In this document: piece after piece, positions 1 through 11,935 of the stretch | Numbering within the stretch: the stretch's first letter is position 1 | Layout of the letters: every line of letters begins with the position of its first letter | NCBI RefSeq assembly: GCF_003369915.1 | Contig: NW_022881647.1 | Coordinates: forward strand, 372,001-436,000 | Reading direction: 5' to 3' | Length of the DNA: 64,000 nt | Source: Drosophila miranda | Lineage: Eukaryota; Arthropoda; Insecta; Diptera; Drosophilidae | Notes under the pieces: model-generated | Told to the model about the DNA's origin: nothing | What the model saw: only the letters and a program-made list of their open reading frames with translations | Databases searched by the model: none | Program-made: the position numbers and the translations under genes

Positions 1-819
1 TTCACTTCTAAGTCTAGAGTAGCACCAGTGAAGAAACAGTCTCTTCCGAAGCTTGAACTATGCGGCGCACATCTACTTTCTCAGTTGTATAACAAAGTCA
101 AGGCCATATTCAGTAAACACACTATCACATCTTATTTTTGGAGCGACTCACAGCTCGTATTGCATTGGCTGCAACAACACTCAGTCACCTTATCGACCTT
201 TGTTGGAAATCGAGTGTCCGATATTCAGGATTTAACGTCTGATGGAAAATGGCGCTATGTGCCAAGTTGCCAACCATAGCTCGCAAATAACTGTTGACAC
301 TTTCGGCGTGTCTGATAAAAACCTCTCATTGACGGACACATTGAGAAAATGGACTGAAAAGACCCGATCAAATCTTTTTTTGCTCAACTCGCTCTTCGCT
401 CAAGCAAAGACCGATTTTTTCACTTCTCTTTTGCTCCTGTTTTTCACTGAGCATCTTGTCGCGAGTGAACGAACAAAGTGTCTTTTGCGTATGTATGCGT
501 GCTTGTACGTGTGATGCTTATGGCAACTATCAATTTTTGTGAATTCTATACGGTTTGACTACTGGAGCTTAAAATGAATCGTGAAAAGCAAAACGAAAAT
601 GTTCGTTTGCCAATTTTGCAAATAAATACACTTGCTCGCATATCTCTGCGTACACTTAGAAAACGAACTACATTTTCATGTTTAGTTGCGGATAACTTCT
701 TATATAAGCACTTTGGGTAAAGATTTTTTTTTTATAATATTCTTTGATTATTTCTACACCTATCTACATTTGTTTTTTATTCATTAAAACAAACTTAATA
801 GGAAAAAAAAATCATTAAA

Positions 820-1723
820 AACGAGGGGGAACGTTGTGAGTTGCTGCGGACACCGCAACTCTACGGTTATACCCGATACTAAGTCAGTATGGCTCTCCTC
901 CGGCAGACGCCGCTAATATTAAACGACACGACAAAGAGTGCGTGCGAGAGAGACAGAAAATCAGTCTGAGCGTGACGTCGGGGCTGCGTAGCCACTGCAA
1001 ATTGATTTGTTCCTTTTGGCTACAAAAATGATCCGATCTGATCCAGATTCAGCAATCTGATAGATATGGTCATTATCTATGATTCTGCGTTTTTAGTTTT
1101 CTCGAATGTGCAATATTGTGGATGCAACAGATTTTCGTCCTTTGTGTGGGCGGAAGGAGGTGGGGCGAAATTTTGAGATACACGTTTTATAGTAAGATCT
1201 AACAGAAGCAAAGCCGCCTATGCTACGTGTGTGTTAGAGAGAGACAGGGCGAGAAAAAATGAAATTGTTTTCTTGATGCTGGCTATAATAATAATACGAT
1301 CCAATTCAGATTCCGCAGTCTTAAAGATATGGTCATTCTCTACAATTCTACGTTTTTGGTTTTCTCATATCTTTAAAAATGTGGATGCCACAGATTTTGG
1401 TCCTTTGTGGGGCGGAAGTGGGAAGGGCGAAGTTTTGAAATATTTTTGTAGCAGTGACATATCACAGAAGTCTGGATCCAAAACATCGTTGCTCTAGCTC
1501 TTATAGTCTTTGAGCACTAGGCGCTGAAGGGGACGGACAGACGGACAGACGGACAGCCGGACGGACGGACAGACAGACAGGGCTCAATCGACTCGGCTAT
1601 TGATGCTGATCAAGAATATATATACTTTATGGGGTCGGAAACGATTCCTTCTGGACGTTACACACATCCACTTTTACCACAAATCTAATATACCCCAATA
1701 TTCATTTTGAGTATCGGGTATAA
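820..1723 (-). mobile_element. DINE-1 (INE-1/Helentron) copy, minus orientation
   Basis: Bounded by AACGAGGGGGAACGTTG at the left and GAGTATCGGGTATA at the right, the 3' and 5' ends of the element in this orientation. Contains the diagnostic (GGAC/GACA)n microsatellite near 1530-1580. Inserted in an A-rich stretch of the left arm of the Tc1-like element. No coding capacity: the short open frames recur in every copy and are not genes. Confidence 0.9.
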
Positions 1724-2563
1724 TAAACTTTTCTACCTTGCTACCCCCTCAAACAATACGAGTACGAGTTTATCCCAAGTCCAGTAATTCATGATTATAC
1801 AGAATCCGAAAAGCTCTGATCACACCATGTAGCAGTAGCTATAATTGTATCCATGTGAACTGTTTTAGCTGTGGAGTGGCATAAACAATCGAACAAAAAA
1901 ACAGAAGAAAAATTGAGCTCAAACTTGTTTACTGTCAATATATGATCTTTGCTATTCCGATTTATGGCCTACATGTCACTTTTATGGGGATATGGTACCG
2001 GTAAAACAGCATACAACAACCATAATGAATTTCGACTTGAATGCGGCTTCCAAAACGTAATCATGATTTTAATTAACACACTTAATCGCCGAGATAAGGC
2101 TGATTTTAAACGATGTTTATACACTTCTCATAGGGGCAAGGTAAGGCAAGGTAAGTCATCACTTTGGCGGCACAGGAAAAACCGGAAGATCTCAAAAGCT
2201 CGTTGTCAAGTTCAAGGCAATTAAATATTACTGCACACAAGATAATCCGATCTGGACAGATCTGGACAACGAAAATGCACTTGCAGCGGAGACAGAGACC
2301 GAGACAGAAATAAACTTTACAATCGAAACAAGTTTTATGTTCACTTTATAAATTTCAGGAAGAATATAACCAGCGACTAACCTTTCTCGAGCGATCGACC
2401 AACACTAATGGCATGGCCGAGGTCCCAATACTGGGGCTTTTATAGCCACCGATCTGATATGACGCTATCATGCAAATTTAATGAGAGATTAGATGAGCTA
2501 CTACTTAAAGACAAAACTTGTATCGCTGCGTATACGTAATACGTATGTATATATGTATAAAAA
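1724..2563. other. Unassigned 840 bp between two DINE-1 copies inside the Tc1-like element
   Basis: This is not Tc1-like sequence, because the opposite arm has nothing corresponding, and it is not DINE-1. It includes a 91-codon open frame (1949-2224, plus strand) of no recognisable family and a stretch near 2420-2480 with a TATA-like motif. It may have been carried in with the flanking DINE-1 copies or be a remnant of another insertion. Confidence 0.5.
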
Positions 2564-3682
2564 AACGAGGGGGAACGTTGTGAGTTGCTGCGTACACCGC
2601 AACTCTACAGTTATACCCGATACTAAGTCAGTATGGCTCTCCTGCGGCAGACGCCGCTAATATTGAACCACACGACAAAGAGTGCGTGCGAGAGAGACAG
2701 AAAATCAGTCTGAGCGTGACGTCGGGCGCTGCGTGGCCACTGCAAATTGATTTCTTGCTTTTGGCTACAAAAATTATCCGATCTGATCCAGATTCAGCAA
2801 TCTGATAGATATAGTCATTATCTATGATTCTGCGTTTTTAGTTTTCTCGAATGTGCAATATTGTGGATGCAACAGATTTTCGTCCTTTGTGGGGGCGGAA
2901 GAGGGTGGAGCGAAATTCTGAGATATACGTTTTATAGTGAGATCTAACAGAAGTGCGGATACCAAATTTGGTTACTCTAGCCTTAATAGTCTCTGAGATT
3001 TGTGGATGCCCCAGATTTTCGTCCTTTGCGGGGGCGGAAGGGGGTGTGGCGAAATTTGGACACGAAACGGTCAAGGTCCGATATCACAGGAGTGTGGATA
3101 CCAAATTTGGTTGCTCTGGATCTTATAGGTTCTGAGATCCTTGAACTCATATTTTGCAATTGGCAAGGCCGACCATGAAACCTGTGTGTTAGAGAGAGAC
3201 AGAGCGAGAAAGAATGAAATTGTTTTCTTGATTCTGGCCATAATAATTATACGATCTGGTTGAGACTTTACACTCTAGAACATATAGTCATCCTCTACGA
3301 TTCTGCGTTTTTGGTTTTATCGTATCTTTAAAAATGTGGATGCCACAGATTTTCGTTCTTTGTGGGGGCGGAAGTGGGCGGGGCAAAGTTTGAAATATTT
3401 TTGTAGCAGTGACATATCACAGATGTCTGGATCCAAAACATCGTTGCTCTAGCTCTTATAGTCTTTGAGCACTAGGCGCTGAAGGGGACGGACGGACGGA
3501 CGGACGGACGGACGGACGGACAGACGGACAGACAGACAGGGCTCAATCGACTCGGCTATTGATGCTGATCAAGAATATATATACTTTATGGGGTCGGAAT
3601 CGATTCCTTCTGGACGTTACACACATCCACTTTTACCACAAATCTAATATACCCCAATACTCATTTTGAGTATCGGGTATAA
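2564..3682 (-). mobile_element. DINE-1 copy, minus orientation, near full length
   Basis: Runs from AACGAGGGGGAACG to GAGTATCGGGTATA, about 1.12 kb. The microsatellite near 3487-3538 is a longer GGAC run than in most copies. It is in the same orientation as the copy at 820-1723, and both lie in the same arm of the Tc1-like element. Confidence 0.9.
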
Positions 3683-3784
3683 AAACATAAGACAAATTTG
3701 ACACCTCAAAAGTCTGCGTACACTCTAACAATTCTGCGTACACGACTAAAATTCTAAGTTGTTAAAATTTTGTGGGATCTTAAT

Positions 3785-4537
3785 ATCGTTTTAAAACATC
3801 TGCCAGACGTCTAGGCATTGAGTCAACCAGATTCCTGGTGTCCTCGGCAGTTATTTTGCGCCATTCCTCCAGGATAACTTCCTTCAACATGATTTTAGAG
3901 CTTATGGTGTGCTTACGAATCCTGCGATCGAGTAAATCCCATAGATGTTCTATGGGATTCAGGTCTGGGGACTAAGGAGGCGATCGAAGCTCATTTTGTA
4001 CATTGTAAAGCAAACAGAGCTTAACATTGTGGGCAGTATGCGTCGGATCATTGTCCTGTTGGCAGCAAAAGTCGTCTTGAAGCTGTAATTTTTGGGCACT
4101 CTGCTGAAGGATTTATTTCAGTATTTGAATATATGGTTTGTGGTCCATTGTGGATTCTATAAAAACGAGATTTCCAACACCATTGGCCGCCATACAACCC
4201 CACACCATTACACCACCACTTTCATGTTTTACAGTCGGAAGTAAATGTTCTTTGTGCATGGCTGTTCCGCTTTTCCTCCAAAAAATTGTCTTGTCTTTTA
4301 TGCCCTTGCTCTCATCTGACAAATGACCCTTTTCCAGAAGCTGGGAACCTTGGAAATGTGCTCATTGGCGAAATCCATACGCTTTTTCCTATTGACCCCA
4401 GATACATATGGCTTCCTGCGAGCATCTCGGCCATGATACCCTGCCTTTTTCCAAGTGTGTCGGACAGTTTCTTCAGATACAACTTTGGAGAAGCCTATAT
4501 TCAAATTCTGAAATAAATCCTTCAGCAGAGTGCCCAA
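3785..4537 (-). pseudogene. Tc1-like transposase remnant (DD34E type)
   Basis: Read on the minus strand, this has a HTH/Tc3-like stretch (SEETVRHTWKKAGYHGR), then a frame change near 4310, then the catalytic core. The first Asp is in WSDESK (4310s), the second in CCQQDNDPTHTA (4050s), and the Glu in SPDLNPIEHLWDLLDRR (3900s). A TAG stop interrupts the core just before SPDLNP, where the family normally has a Gln. The end of the gene is also present as an inverted copy at about 4510-4837 on the plus strand, and that copy carries the same TAG. The N-terminal third is missing, so the enzyme cannot be made. Confidence 0.8.
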
Positions 4538-5471
4538 AAATTACAGCTTGAAGACGACTTTTGCTGCCAACAGGACAATGATCCGACGCATACTGCCCAC
4601 AATGTTAAGCTCTGTTTGCTTTACAATGTACAAAATGAGCTTCGATCGCCTCCTTAGTCCCTAGACCTGAATCCCATAGAACATCTATGGGATTTACTCG
4701 ATCGCAGGATTCGTAAGCACACCATAAGCTCTAAAAACATGTTGAAGGAAGTTATCCTGGAGGAATGGCGCAAAATAACTGCCGAGGACACCAGGAATCT
4801 GGTTGACTCAATGCCTAGACGTCTGGCAGATGTTTAAAAACGATATTAAGATCCCACAAAATATTAACAACTTAGAATTTTAGTCGTGTACGCAGAATTG
4901 TTAGAGTGTACGCAGACTTTTGAGGTGTCAAATTTGTCTTATGTTTTTTTTAATGATTTTTTTTCCTATTAAGTTTGTTTTATTGAATAAAAAACAAATG
5001 TAGATAGGTTTAGAAATAAGCAAAGAATATTATAAAAAAAAATCGTTGCCCAAAGTGCCTTATATTAGAAGTTATCCGCAACTAAACATGAAAATGTAGT
5101 TCGTTTTTTAAGTGTACGCAGAGATATGCGAGCAAGTGTATACATATTACAATACAATAGCCCAAAAGATGCGGAAAACATGAATAAATAAACATATACA
5201 CGAAAAAAAAACTAAAAACACTTTACTCAGACACTTTTTTGGTTCTGCTCATCTAAAGACACTTTTGCTGTGAGCGCTTGACCAAAGTGTCTTTCTAAGT
5301 TGTTATTGTGAGACACGATCGTGTGTCGGGCTCACCCGAAAACCCGAAACACAAGCGAAGAGACAAAAAGTGTTCTGCTCAGTGAGAGACCGTGTCTTCG
5401 TGGTCTTTTTCGGTTTTGTCAGTGACGAGACAGCAAAGGGAAAAAGTGTTGACCGTCGTTTGCGAGCTATG

Positions 5472-7156
5472 GTGCCAACACATCAAAACCCTGCTGATAT
5501 TCTGTCGCGAGGCTGTAACGTGTGCGAGTTGATTGTCTCCATGGTTTTCGGGTCCTACGTTTCTAGTCGAAGATTCTCTAAACTGGCCCGCCACTGGTGG
5601 AAAACTTGATATTGACATGGACGTGGTTAACTCGGAGAATCGGAAAAGTTTGTTTGCTGCCGTACACGAGACAAATAATATCCTCAACATCGTCGATAAT
5701 ATCAGCTCGTACACTCACAGTCTGCGTCTCATTGCTTGGATGATTAGGTTCATAAGGAGATGTCGGAAGCAATCGACGTTTACCACAACCTCACCGACGC
5801 CAGATGAATTTCGTTTTGCTTCACATTGCCTTATTTGGAACATTCAACAAACTCATTTTGTAGAGGACATCCGTTTACTTCAGAAGCAAAAACCATTAAA
5901 AAGCAGCTTAAAGTTTCTTACTCCCTTTTTAGAAGTCGTGAACGGATTCGAACTTATCAAGGTTGGTGGACGTTTGGAATACTCAGACCTACAAGACGGT
6001 CAAAAACATCCGTTGCTGCTGCCTAGTCAGTCCAAATTTGTATGGAACTATATTCGCCACTTGCATCTTCGGAACTATCATGCTGGACCTAAAGCCCTAG
6101 TCGCTCTCATTCGTTTGGAGTATTTGATCGTTAACGCCAGAGACTTGGCACGTAGAATTGTTCGCTCCTGTGTACACTGCGTTCGCTACAGACCGAAGCT
6201 GCTACAACAACTCATGGGCTCATTACCGCCTACGCGACTCGCTCCGGCTCGACCCTTTGAACGCTGTGGAGTTGACTTTTGTGGACCCATCAACACATAT
6301 CTACGCATTCGAGGAAAGGGACCTACAAAAGCATACATAGCCGTGTTTGTTTGCCTTCTCACCAAGGCCGTTCACATCGAAGTAGTCTCTGATTTGTCAA
6401 CAAAGGCGTTCTTAAACGCATTGAAACGGATGGGAGGTCGTCGCAAGCTGCCGACAGACATCTTCTGCGATAATGCCACTAACTTTGTAGGGGCATCGAA
6501 TCAACTGCAGGAACTAAAAAAGTTTATGTTTTTAAAGCAGACCCAAGATGAAATCTATAAATTTTGCGCATCTGACTTTATTAATTTCCATTTTATTCCC
6601 CCAGGGCACCTCATTTCGGAGGCCTTTGGGAAGCGGCAGTCAAGAGTGCAAAGGGGCTGTTAAATCGTACGCTGGCCAACACCAGGTTCACCTTTGAAGA
6701 GTTGAGCACTGTCGTCGTCGAGATAGAATCGATCCTCAACTCGCGCCCGCTATCGCCGCTTTCGTCAGACCCAAATGACTATAGCACTCTCACGGCTGGT
6801 CATCTCTTGGTTGGCGAATCATTGCGATCACTACCTGAAAGGTCCCTCGAAAATATCAAGCTGTCAAGTATGGACCGCTACGATGCGATTACGGCCGTCA
6901 AGCAACGGTTTTGGAAGCAATGGTCTGCTGACTATGTCAACGAATTGCGATCGCGCACGAAGTGGACAGCACCCTCACCGAGGGCACGTTGGTCATCATC
7001 CATGAGGACAACCTGCCACCGCTACGCTGGAAACTTGGCCGAGTGCAGTCTACTGTGCTTGGGAAGGATGGACTTGTACGGGTGGTGCACCTCCGCACTG
7101 CAAATGGAACATGTTGCAGGCCAATACACAAGTTGGCAGTTCTTCCGGTGGTTTGA
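5472..7156 (+). pseudogene. BEL/Pao integrase region of pol, frameshifted
   Basis: After the interrupting transposon, pol continues with an HHCC-type zinc-binding region (around SCVHCVRYRPK) and the integrase core. The catalytic acids lie in CGVDFCGPI, FCDNATNF and LWEAAVKSAK, giving a D,D,E set. The first 380 codons are open to about 6602. There one base appears to be missing in the run ccccaggg, and the glutamate-containing part continues in another frame from about 6600. A second frame change near 6965 separates the C-terminal part (motif LVIIHEDNLPPLRWKLGRV), which ends at a stop near 7156. The breaks mean no full integrase can be made from this copy. Confidence 0.85.
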
Positions 7157-9042
7157 AAGCAGTCCTTTCAACGGGGCCGGATGTTCGGTCAATAAATAGT
7201 TATTCCCTAATACTCAACTGGATCGATCGACTTTTCTCTTTCTTGTATAGACTTTGATTCGTTTGCAGAAAAAACTAACACACCCCATCCATGAATTAAC
7301 ATTAATGCGGAAAACGCTCCGTGTACAAACATTTTTTTCCTTCAGTGTACCCGTAGGTATTACAGTATCTGTCATTTGTTCTATATCGAATTGAGACATG
7401 AGAAACGTTAGGTGGAAGCAGATCAGGCATGGGTCAATGAGTTGCCCGACACACAAATTAGTTGAAATCAACCGAATCCACTCCTTCCCCACTCGGTGTC
7501 TACCCCTTCCCTTGCAACCCAACCCCCCATTCAAAGTGATTTTCGTGTTGATGCGGTTAGTGGCATTGCTGTTGTTTTGTTCTGCTAGTCGTGATTTTTT
7601 TGCCCAGCTCGCCAGAAACGTTGAATTTGCTTCACCCTTTGACATGGAATCTGAAATGACGTGAAGCAGCCAAAGGAAGAGCTCAGCTCAACCAGAAGAT
7701 ACTCGAACTTGCAGAGACATCTACCACAAATTCCCCGCCCCACCATCGGCGTCCCCAATTCTTTCGCTCTCTCTTCGTCCCCTCGTCTTTGATTGGCAGT
7801 TAGCCATCCTCAGCCTCAGTCTTAGCCTCATCCTCATCCAATGGCCAAATGCTCATTTGGTTTCGTTTCTCGTATCTATTTTGTTTTTGTTTTTTTCAGT
7901 TGCATTGCTCTGCGATCGAAATTATTTACCGTTGATATGGTTATGGTCAAGGCAATATAGGAAAAACAAGAAAGGGGAACAAAGCCAGCTTTAGACAGCC
8001 AATTCCTTGAAATACCTTCATAGTGGGATGGTTGGGAATACGCATACACACTCGTAGATTGGAGGCCTAGTACAAAGAAAGCTGTAGAGAGTAGTCCATG
8101 TTCCTAATAGTTTATAATTAGTTTTGGTAGAGTGTTGAAAAGAGATAAATCTGTGTAAATTCTAGAACTAAATTTCCCTAACACATAGCCAACCTACTGA
8201 TGAAATATTATCTGAATTTAATAAAGCATCATTTATGGATTATAGTAAGGGATCTCCTAGTACTCTTTTCACGAGGAATACCTATTAGTTAGGAGAATAT
8301 CTCTCCAGTTGTGATCCGAAGTTCATTCGAAAAGTGTTCCCATTTTGGTTACAAGCCTAGCCTGCGGACTTATACACCCCATCTATTCCTGTAGCATTCA
8401 GATAAAAGCAGAAAAACACATTTATTGAAAACGTTGCATTCATTTGTACATATTTTAATATGTTTATTACAAATGTATGTACATGCGGCTTGGACTGGCA
8501 TGAATTTATTCATGAACGAAGATGTTCCGAACGGAACGGAACAGAACAGAAGGGATCGGAGGAGATGGTCTAGGTCCTGATCGGTTTGCAGATCATGTTC
8601 CAGCGATTTTGTGGGCTTGGCCCTCACGACAGTTTGATATGTGTAACCACCGATGCAAATGCTGATGACCTTCGTCTTCGGCCCACCAAGGACAAGTAGG
8701 TATGCCTGGCATAGGAATAGGATTGGGTGCGGACTGGCATTGATATTGGAGGCTCTCTGTAGAGCTTTCTGAGAGCTCTTCTAATTAGAACCCAGGAAAG
8801 TGGAAATTTGTGATGTCTGGCTCAGATGGGTATCTGGATGTCATTTCTCATGCCAGATACCCAATTCATATTAATCCTTTGATCTCAGGCGGAAAATGTG
8901 TGTATTAGTCGCTAGTTCTCGGCATTCGGTTCTCGGTTCTCGCTGCTCGCCATCTCCATCTTCGTCATCGTCATCGTCTTCGTCTTTGTCTGCTGCTTAT
9001 CTTCCTTCTTCTGCTTTTTCTGAGATAGATGCCATGTCCATG

Positions 9043-9070
9043 TCGTCATCATCATCATCATCATCATCAT
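9043..9070. repeat. ATC/TCA trinucleotide microsatellite
   Basis: About nine consecutive tca/atc units, within a longer Ser-codon-like and CT-rich stretch (8940-9070). Confidence 0.9.
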
Positions 9071-9654
9071 TGCTAAACTTGACGCTAAAATGGATGAGTA
9101 TGAGGATACGCAGGAGTAAGAGCAGGAGGGAAAAGAAGAGCAGAGCAGAGCAGAACAGAGCAGCAGACAGAAGTCAGAAGGCAACTGGCAACACAGTTCT
9201 TGCGTCTGTTGCCAAAGTCCGTTGGCAAGCAGCCAAACCCGAGGATTTCTACCAAAAGGCGAATTAAATTCCTCAATTCTTGGGCCTGGTTTATTTTTAG
9301 ACCAAAAACAGAGGAAGAACAAGAAGAGCAAAGCAAAGCAAAGCGAAAACTAGCAATGAAATAAACCAAGGGGTAAAGAAAGAGAGATGAAGAGAGGCAG
9401 AGGCGACAGCAGTGCAGACCAACACCAAGACGAAAGACGAGGACAAGAAGCGGAGTAGAAGGAGGAGGACAACAACAACGACGCCAGGCACACAAAAATG
9501 GTGAAGATCAGAAGATCAACCAGCGGCGGCAAAGAAACAGCAACAGCCACAGCCGCAGCCGCAGTCGATGCTGCAGCCGCAGCAACAAGTATAGATGGAT
9601 GAATGCTGTTAAAGGCGAAGGCCATCCAAAGAAGGCCTATCCTCCAGCCGTACC

Positions 9655-9705
9655 CCCCGCCACCTCCACCGCCACCGCCACCGCCACCGCCATCGCCACA
9701 GCAGC
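9655..9705. repeat. CCACCG hexamer/trimer microsatellite
   Basis: Repeated ccaccg units, slightly degenerate at the right end where ccatcg and ccacag appear. Confidence 0.85.
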
Positions 9706-10794
9706 ACTAAATCCAGATTGCAAGGAGTCAAACTAGCATCCGCGACGGTCACATTAAGCCGCCTCTATGCGTTGTCGACAGGCGTCGAAGTCGAACTCAA
9801 AGTGGAAGTGGAAGTCAAAGACGAAGTCGGCGTCGGACCGGCGGCAGATGTTTCACCCAGGAACACATCGCACGATCCGATCCGCGAAGGGCGACCGAAG
9901 AGCAGCGCCCGAAATCTCAGTGCGTTGTACTTAAGTACGATCGAATTTTTGATTGCCATAAGCACGCACAGAGCCGAGTCGCCTCCAAGCGCTAGGTCTA
10001 GGTCCGGCACCACCCAATCGAGCACTGGCTGGCCCTGGCACTGGCATCGGATCGTCGCGAGCTGGGAAATTGCGGGCAATTCATTTCCCATGACTCTTAA
10101 TCACCTGGCCATTATTATATTTACTCGTACTCGTATATAATTATACCCTACACCCATCGATTCCTGTGTCGAAAGGGGTTAACCATTGATTAAATCGAAT
10201 AGCAGTTGGAGTGGAAATAACTTCGATATATTATCGATACTCCCAAGCGATAACTCGCTTCTATTCGATGGCACAAAAGCAATCAAAGTCTCCTCCTCCT
10301 CTCTTTAAATGTGCTGCGTAGCTTTTCTAATTTGTTAGATCATTTTCTCAAAGCTATTAATTTCCTTTCCGCTTAAACCTACCCATATTAATAACCATTA
10401 AACCAAATGTTTATCCTTCTCTAATTGCTTGGGTTAATTAGAAAGTTTGTGATACCATCCCAAACAGCGAGAATGAGACTTAGAAGAGAACTTATAATTG
10501 TGCATGCGGACATTTATCATAATTTTTGTGGAGAGAGAGAGAGTGTGTAAGTTCGTGCTGTGCGGCTGGCACCCGCAGAAAAATTGTCAAAACGCAAAGG
10601 AGAAGATCATTATTACATTTCACCAAAGACTATACAATACCAAGATGTTGCATGAGCGACCAAAAAGCTGTTCTATGGCGGGTCCTAACATTAGGACCCA
10701 AAAGGCACGAGGGAGCGCGCGGGGTTTCAATTCCCTTTTCGCCTGTACTTCGTCTCTACCGCGACCCCGCTGCCCATCGGTTTCGTCTGTTCGG

Positions 10795-11118
10795 AAATGC
10801 CTTCACCGTCGAAGCGGTGGTCGCGGATCGCCGATGTCTTTGGAGCGGCACAGTGGGACCTTTGGCCGTCTCAGCTTGCTAAATTAGTTAGTTAGTCAAT
10901 AAATATTTGCACACTGAAAAAATGTTGAACTTTGAGTGCTTATATCTCCTAAACTAAAACTATCTTGAAAATTCGATTGGCAAATTCTCTATTAGATGCG
11001 TACATTAAATTTATCTAAAGCACTCATACAATTTTTTTGACTATTTCGGCTGAGTCCCCACTGTGCCGCGCCGAAGACATCAGCGACCACGCTGCCCTAC
11101 GGTTTCGGCACGCAGACA
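10795..11118. repeat. Imperfect inverted repeat with AT-rich centre
   Basis: The left arm near 10812-10862 (core GCGGCACAGTGGGA) is the inverse of the right arm near 11053-11105 (core TCCCCACTGTGCCGC), with mismatches and a small gap. The about 190 bp between them is AT-rich and includes CACTGAAAAAATG. It may be a small inverted-repeat transposon, but I see no clear target duplication. Confidence 0.5.
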
Positions 11119-11316
11119 CTGACTTGCTTTCAGTGCGCTTGTGTGTGAAGCTAAAAGCCGTATATGCTGCGGGCGAAACCGGCTTATGGCCGTGCCGACC
11201 TAGGACATACACACATATACACAACTACAAGCATATTTCTGGGCTGGCTCGAGCTCGTGCTGACCGAAGCCGAGTAGCACTTCGGAGGCGAAGGTAGCGT
11301 AAAAGAGAATTGAAGA

Positions 11317-11935
11317 AACGAGGGGGAACGTTGTGAGTTGCTGCGGACACCTCAACTCTACGGTTATACCCGATACTAAGTCAGTGTGGCTCTCCTCCGG
11401 CAGACGCCGCTAATATTAAACGACACGACAAAGAGTGCGTGCGAGAGAGACAGAAAATCAGTCTGAGCGTGACGTCGGGCGCTGCGTAGCCACTGAAAAT
11501 TGATTTGTTCCTATTGGCTACAAAAATGATCCGATCTGATCCAGATTCAGCAATCTGATAGATATAGTCATTATCTATGATTCTGCGTTTTTGGTTTTAT
11601 CGTATCTTTAAAAATGTGGATGCCACAGATTTTCGTCCTTTGTGGGGGCGGAAGTGGGCGGGGCAAAGTTTTGAAATATTCTTGTAGCAGTGACATATCA
11701 CAGAAGTCTGGATCCAAAACATCGTTGCTCTAGCTCTTATAGTCTTTGAGCACTAGGCGCTGAAGGGGACGGACAGACGGACAGACAGACATGGCTCACT
11801 CGACTCGGCTAATGATGCTGATCAAGAATTTATATACTTTATGGGGTCGGAAACGATTCTTCTGGACGTTACACACATCCACTTTTACCACAAATCTAAT
11901 ATATCCCAATACTCATTTTGAGTATCGGGTATAAA
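11317..11935 (-). mobile_element. DINE-1 copy, minus orientation, internally deleted
   Basis: Has both element ends but is only about 620 bp. The part between 'gattctgcgttttt' near 11580 and the 3' end has lost the middle modules. It shares private variants with the plus-strand copy starting at 12618: a cattagccgag-type change, tataaattc, and tacaagaatat. The two copies are therefore mirror images rather than independent insertions. Confidence 0.9.

Larger units (their letters stand above)
629..5138 (-). mobile_element. Tc1/mariner-like element, palindromic (fold-back) form
   Basis: Inserted at a TA that is duplicated on both sides (627-628 and 5139-5140). The ends are CACTTGCTCGCATATCTCTG and its inverse. 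The inverted repeat continues far inwards: the left arm is 629-819 plus 3684-4133, and the right arm is 4495-5138, about 640 bp each. The left arm is split by a 2.86 kb insertion of two DINE-1 copies plus 840 bp of other DNA. The arms include repeated TGCGTACAC motifs and the whole C-terminal part of the transposase. The loop between arms (4134-4494) holds the middle of the transposase. The N-terminal DNA-binding part is absent. Confidence 0.85.
275..5471 (+). mobile_element. Non-autonomous DNA transposon (8-bp TSD family), copy 1, carrying nested insertions
   Basis: Starts with CATAGCTCGCAAA and ends with the inverse, TTTGCGAGCTATG. It sits inside the BEL pol codons. The flanks are ttgccaac on the left and gtgccaac on the right, an 8-bp target duplication with one mismatch. 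The ends match copy 2 (26356-27045) closely. Without the nested Tc1-like element (629-5138) it would be close to 690 bp. Internal motifs related to AAGTGTCTTT recur near both ends, as expected for transposase-binding subterminal repeats. No transposase is present. An 8-bp TSD fits the hAT or P superfamily; I cannot choose between them. Confidence 0.85.
1..7199 (+). mobile_element. BEL/Pao LTR retrotransposon, 3' part of pol, interrupted
   Basis: The window opens inside a BEL/Pao polymerase gene. Bases 1-274 encode part of the RNase H region (motifs SLPKLELCGA and FWSDSQLVLHW). The reading frame resumes at about 5472 with NPADILSRG and runs on through integrase to about 7156. The 5.2 kb between them is a DNA transposon inserted into the pol codons. 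The reading frame breaks at least twice more, near 6602 and 6965. No clear 3' LTR follows: the sequence becomes single-copy soon after 7199. The element is dead. Family assignment rests on the BEL-type integrase and pol order; the subfamily was not identified. Confidence 0.85.
7200..11316. other. Mostly single-copy DNA, no convincing gene
   Basis: Downstream of the BEL remnant the sequence looks single-copy. Open frames at 7398-7664, 8896-9495, 9718-10140 and 10498-10887 are low-complexity or lack any family signal, splice context or poly(A) signal, so I do not call them genes. The stretch holds simple repeats (ATC at 9043-9070; CCACCG at about 9657-9700) and an imperfect inverted repeat (10795-11118). 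It could contain regulatory DNA or untranslated exons I cannot see. Confidence 0.55.

Noticed and set aside
8896..9495. Ser-rich and Leu-rich frames
   Set aside because: They come from TCA/TCG/CTT microsatellite DNA and have no start context or splice support.
10526..10882. 118-codon frame
   Set aside because: Composition like random DNA; part of it is one arm of the inverted repeat.
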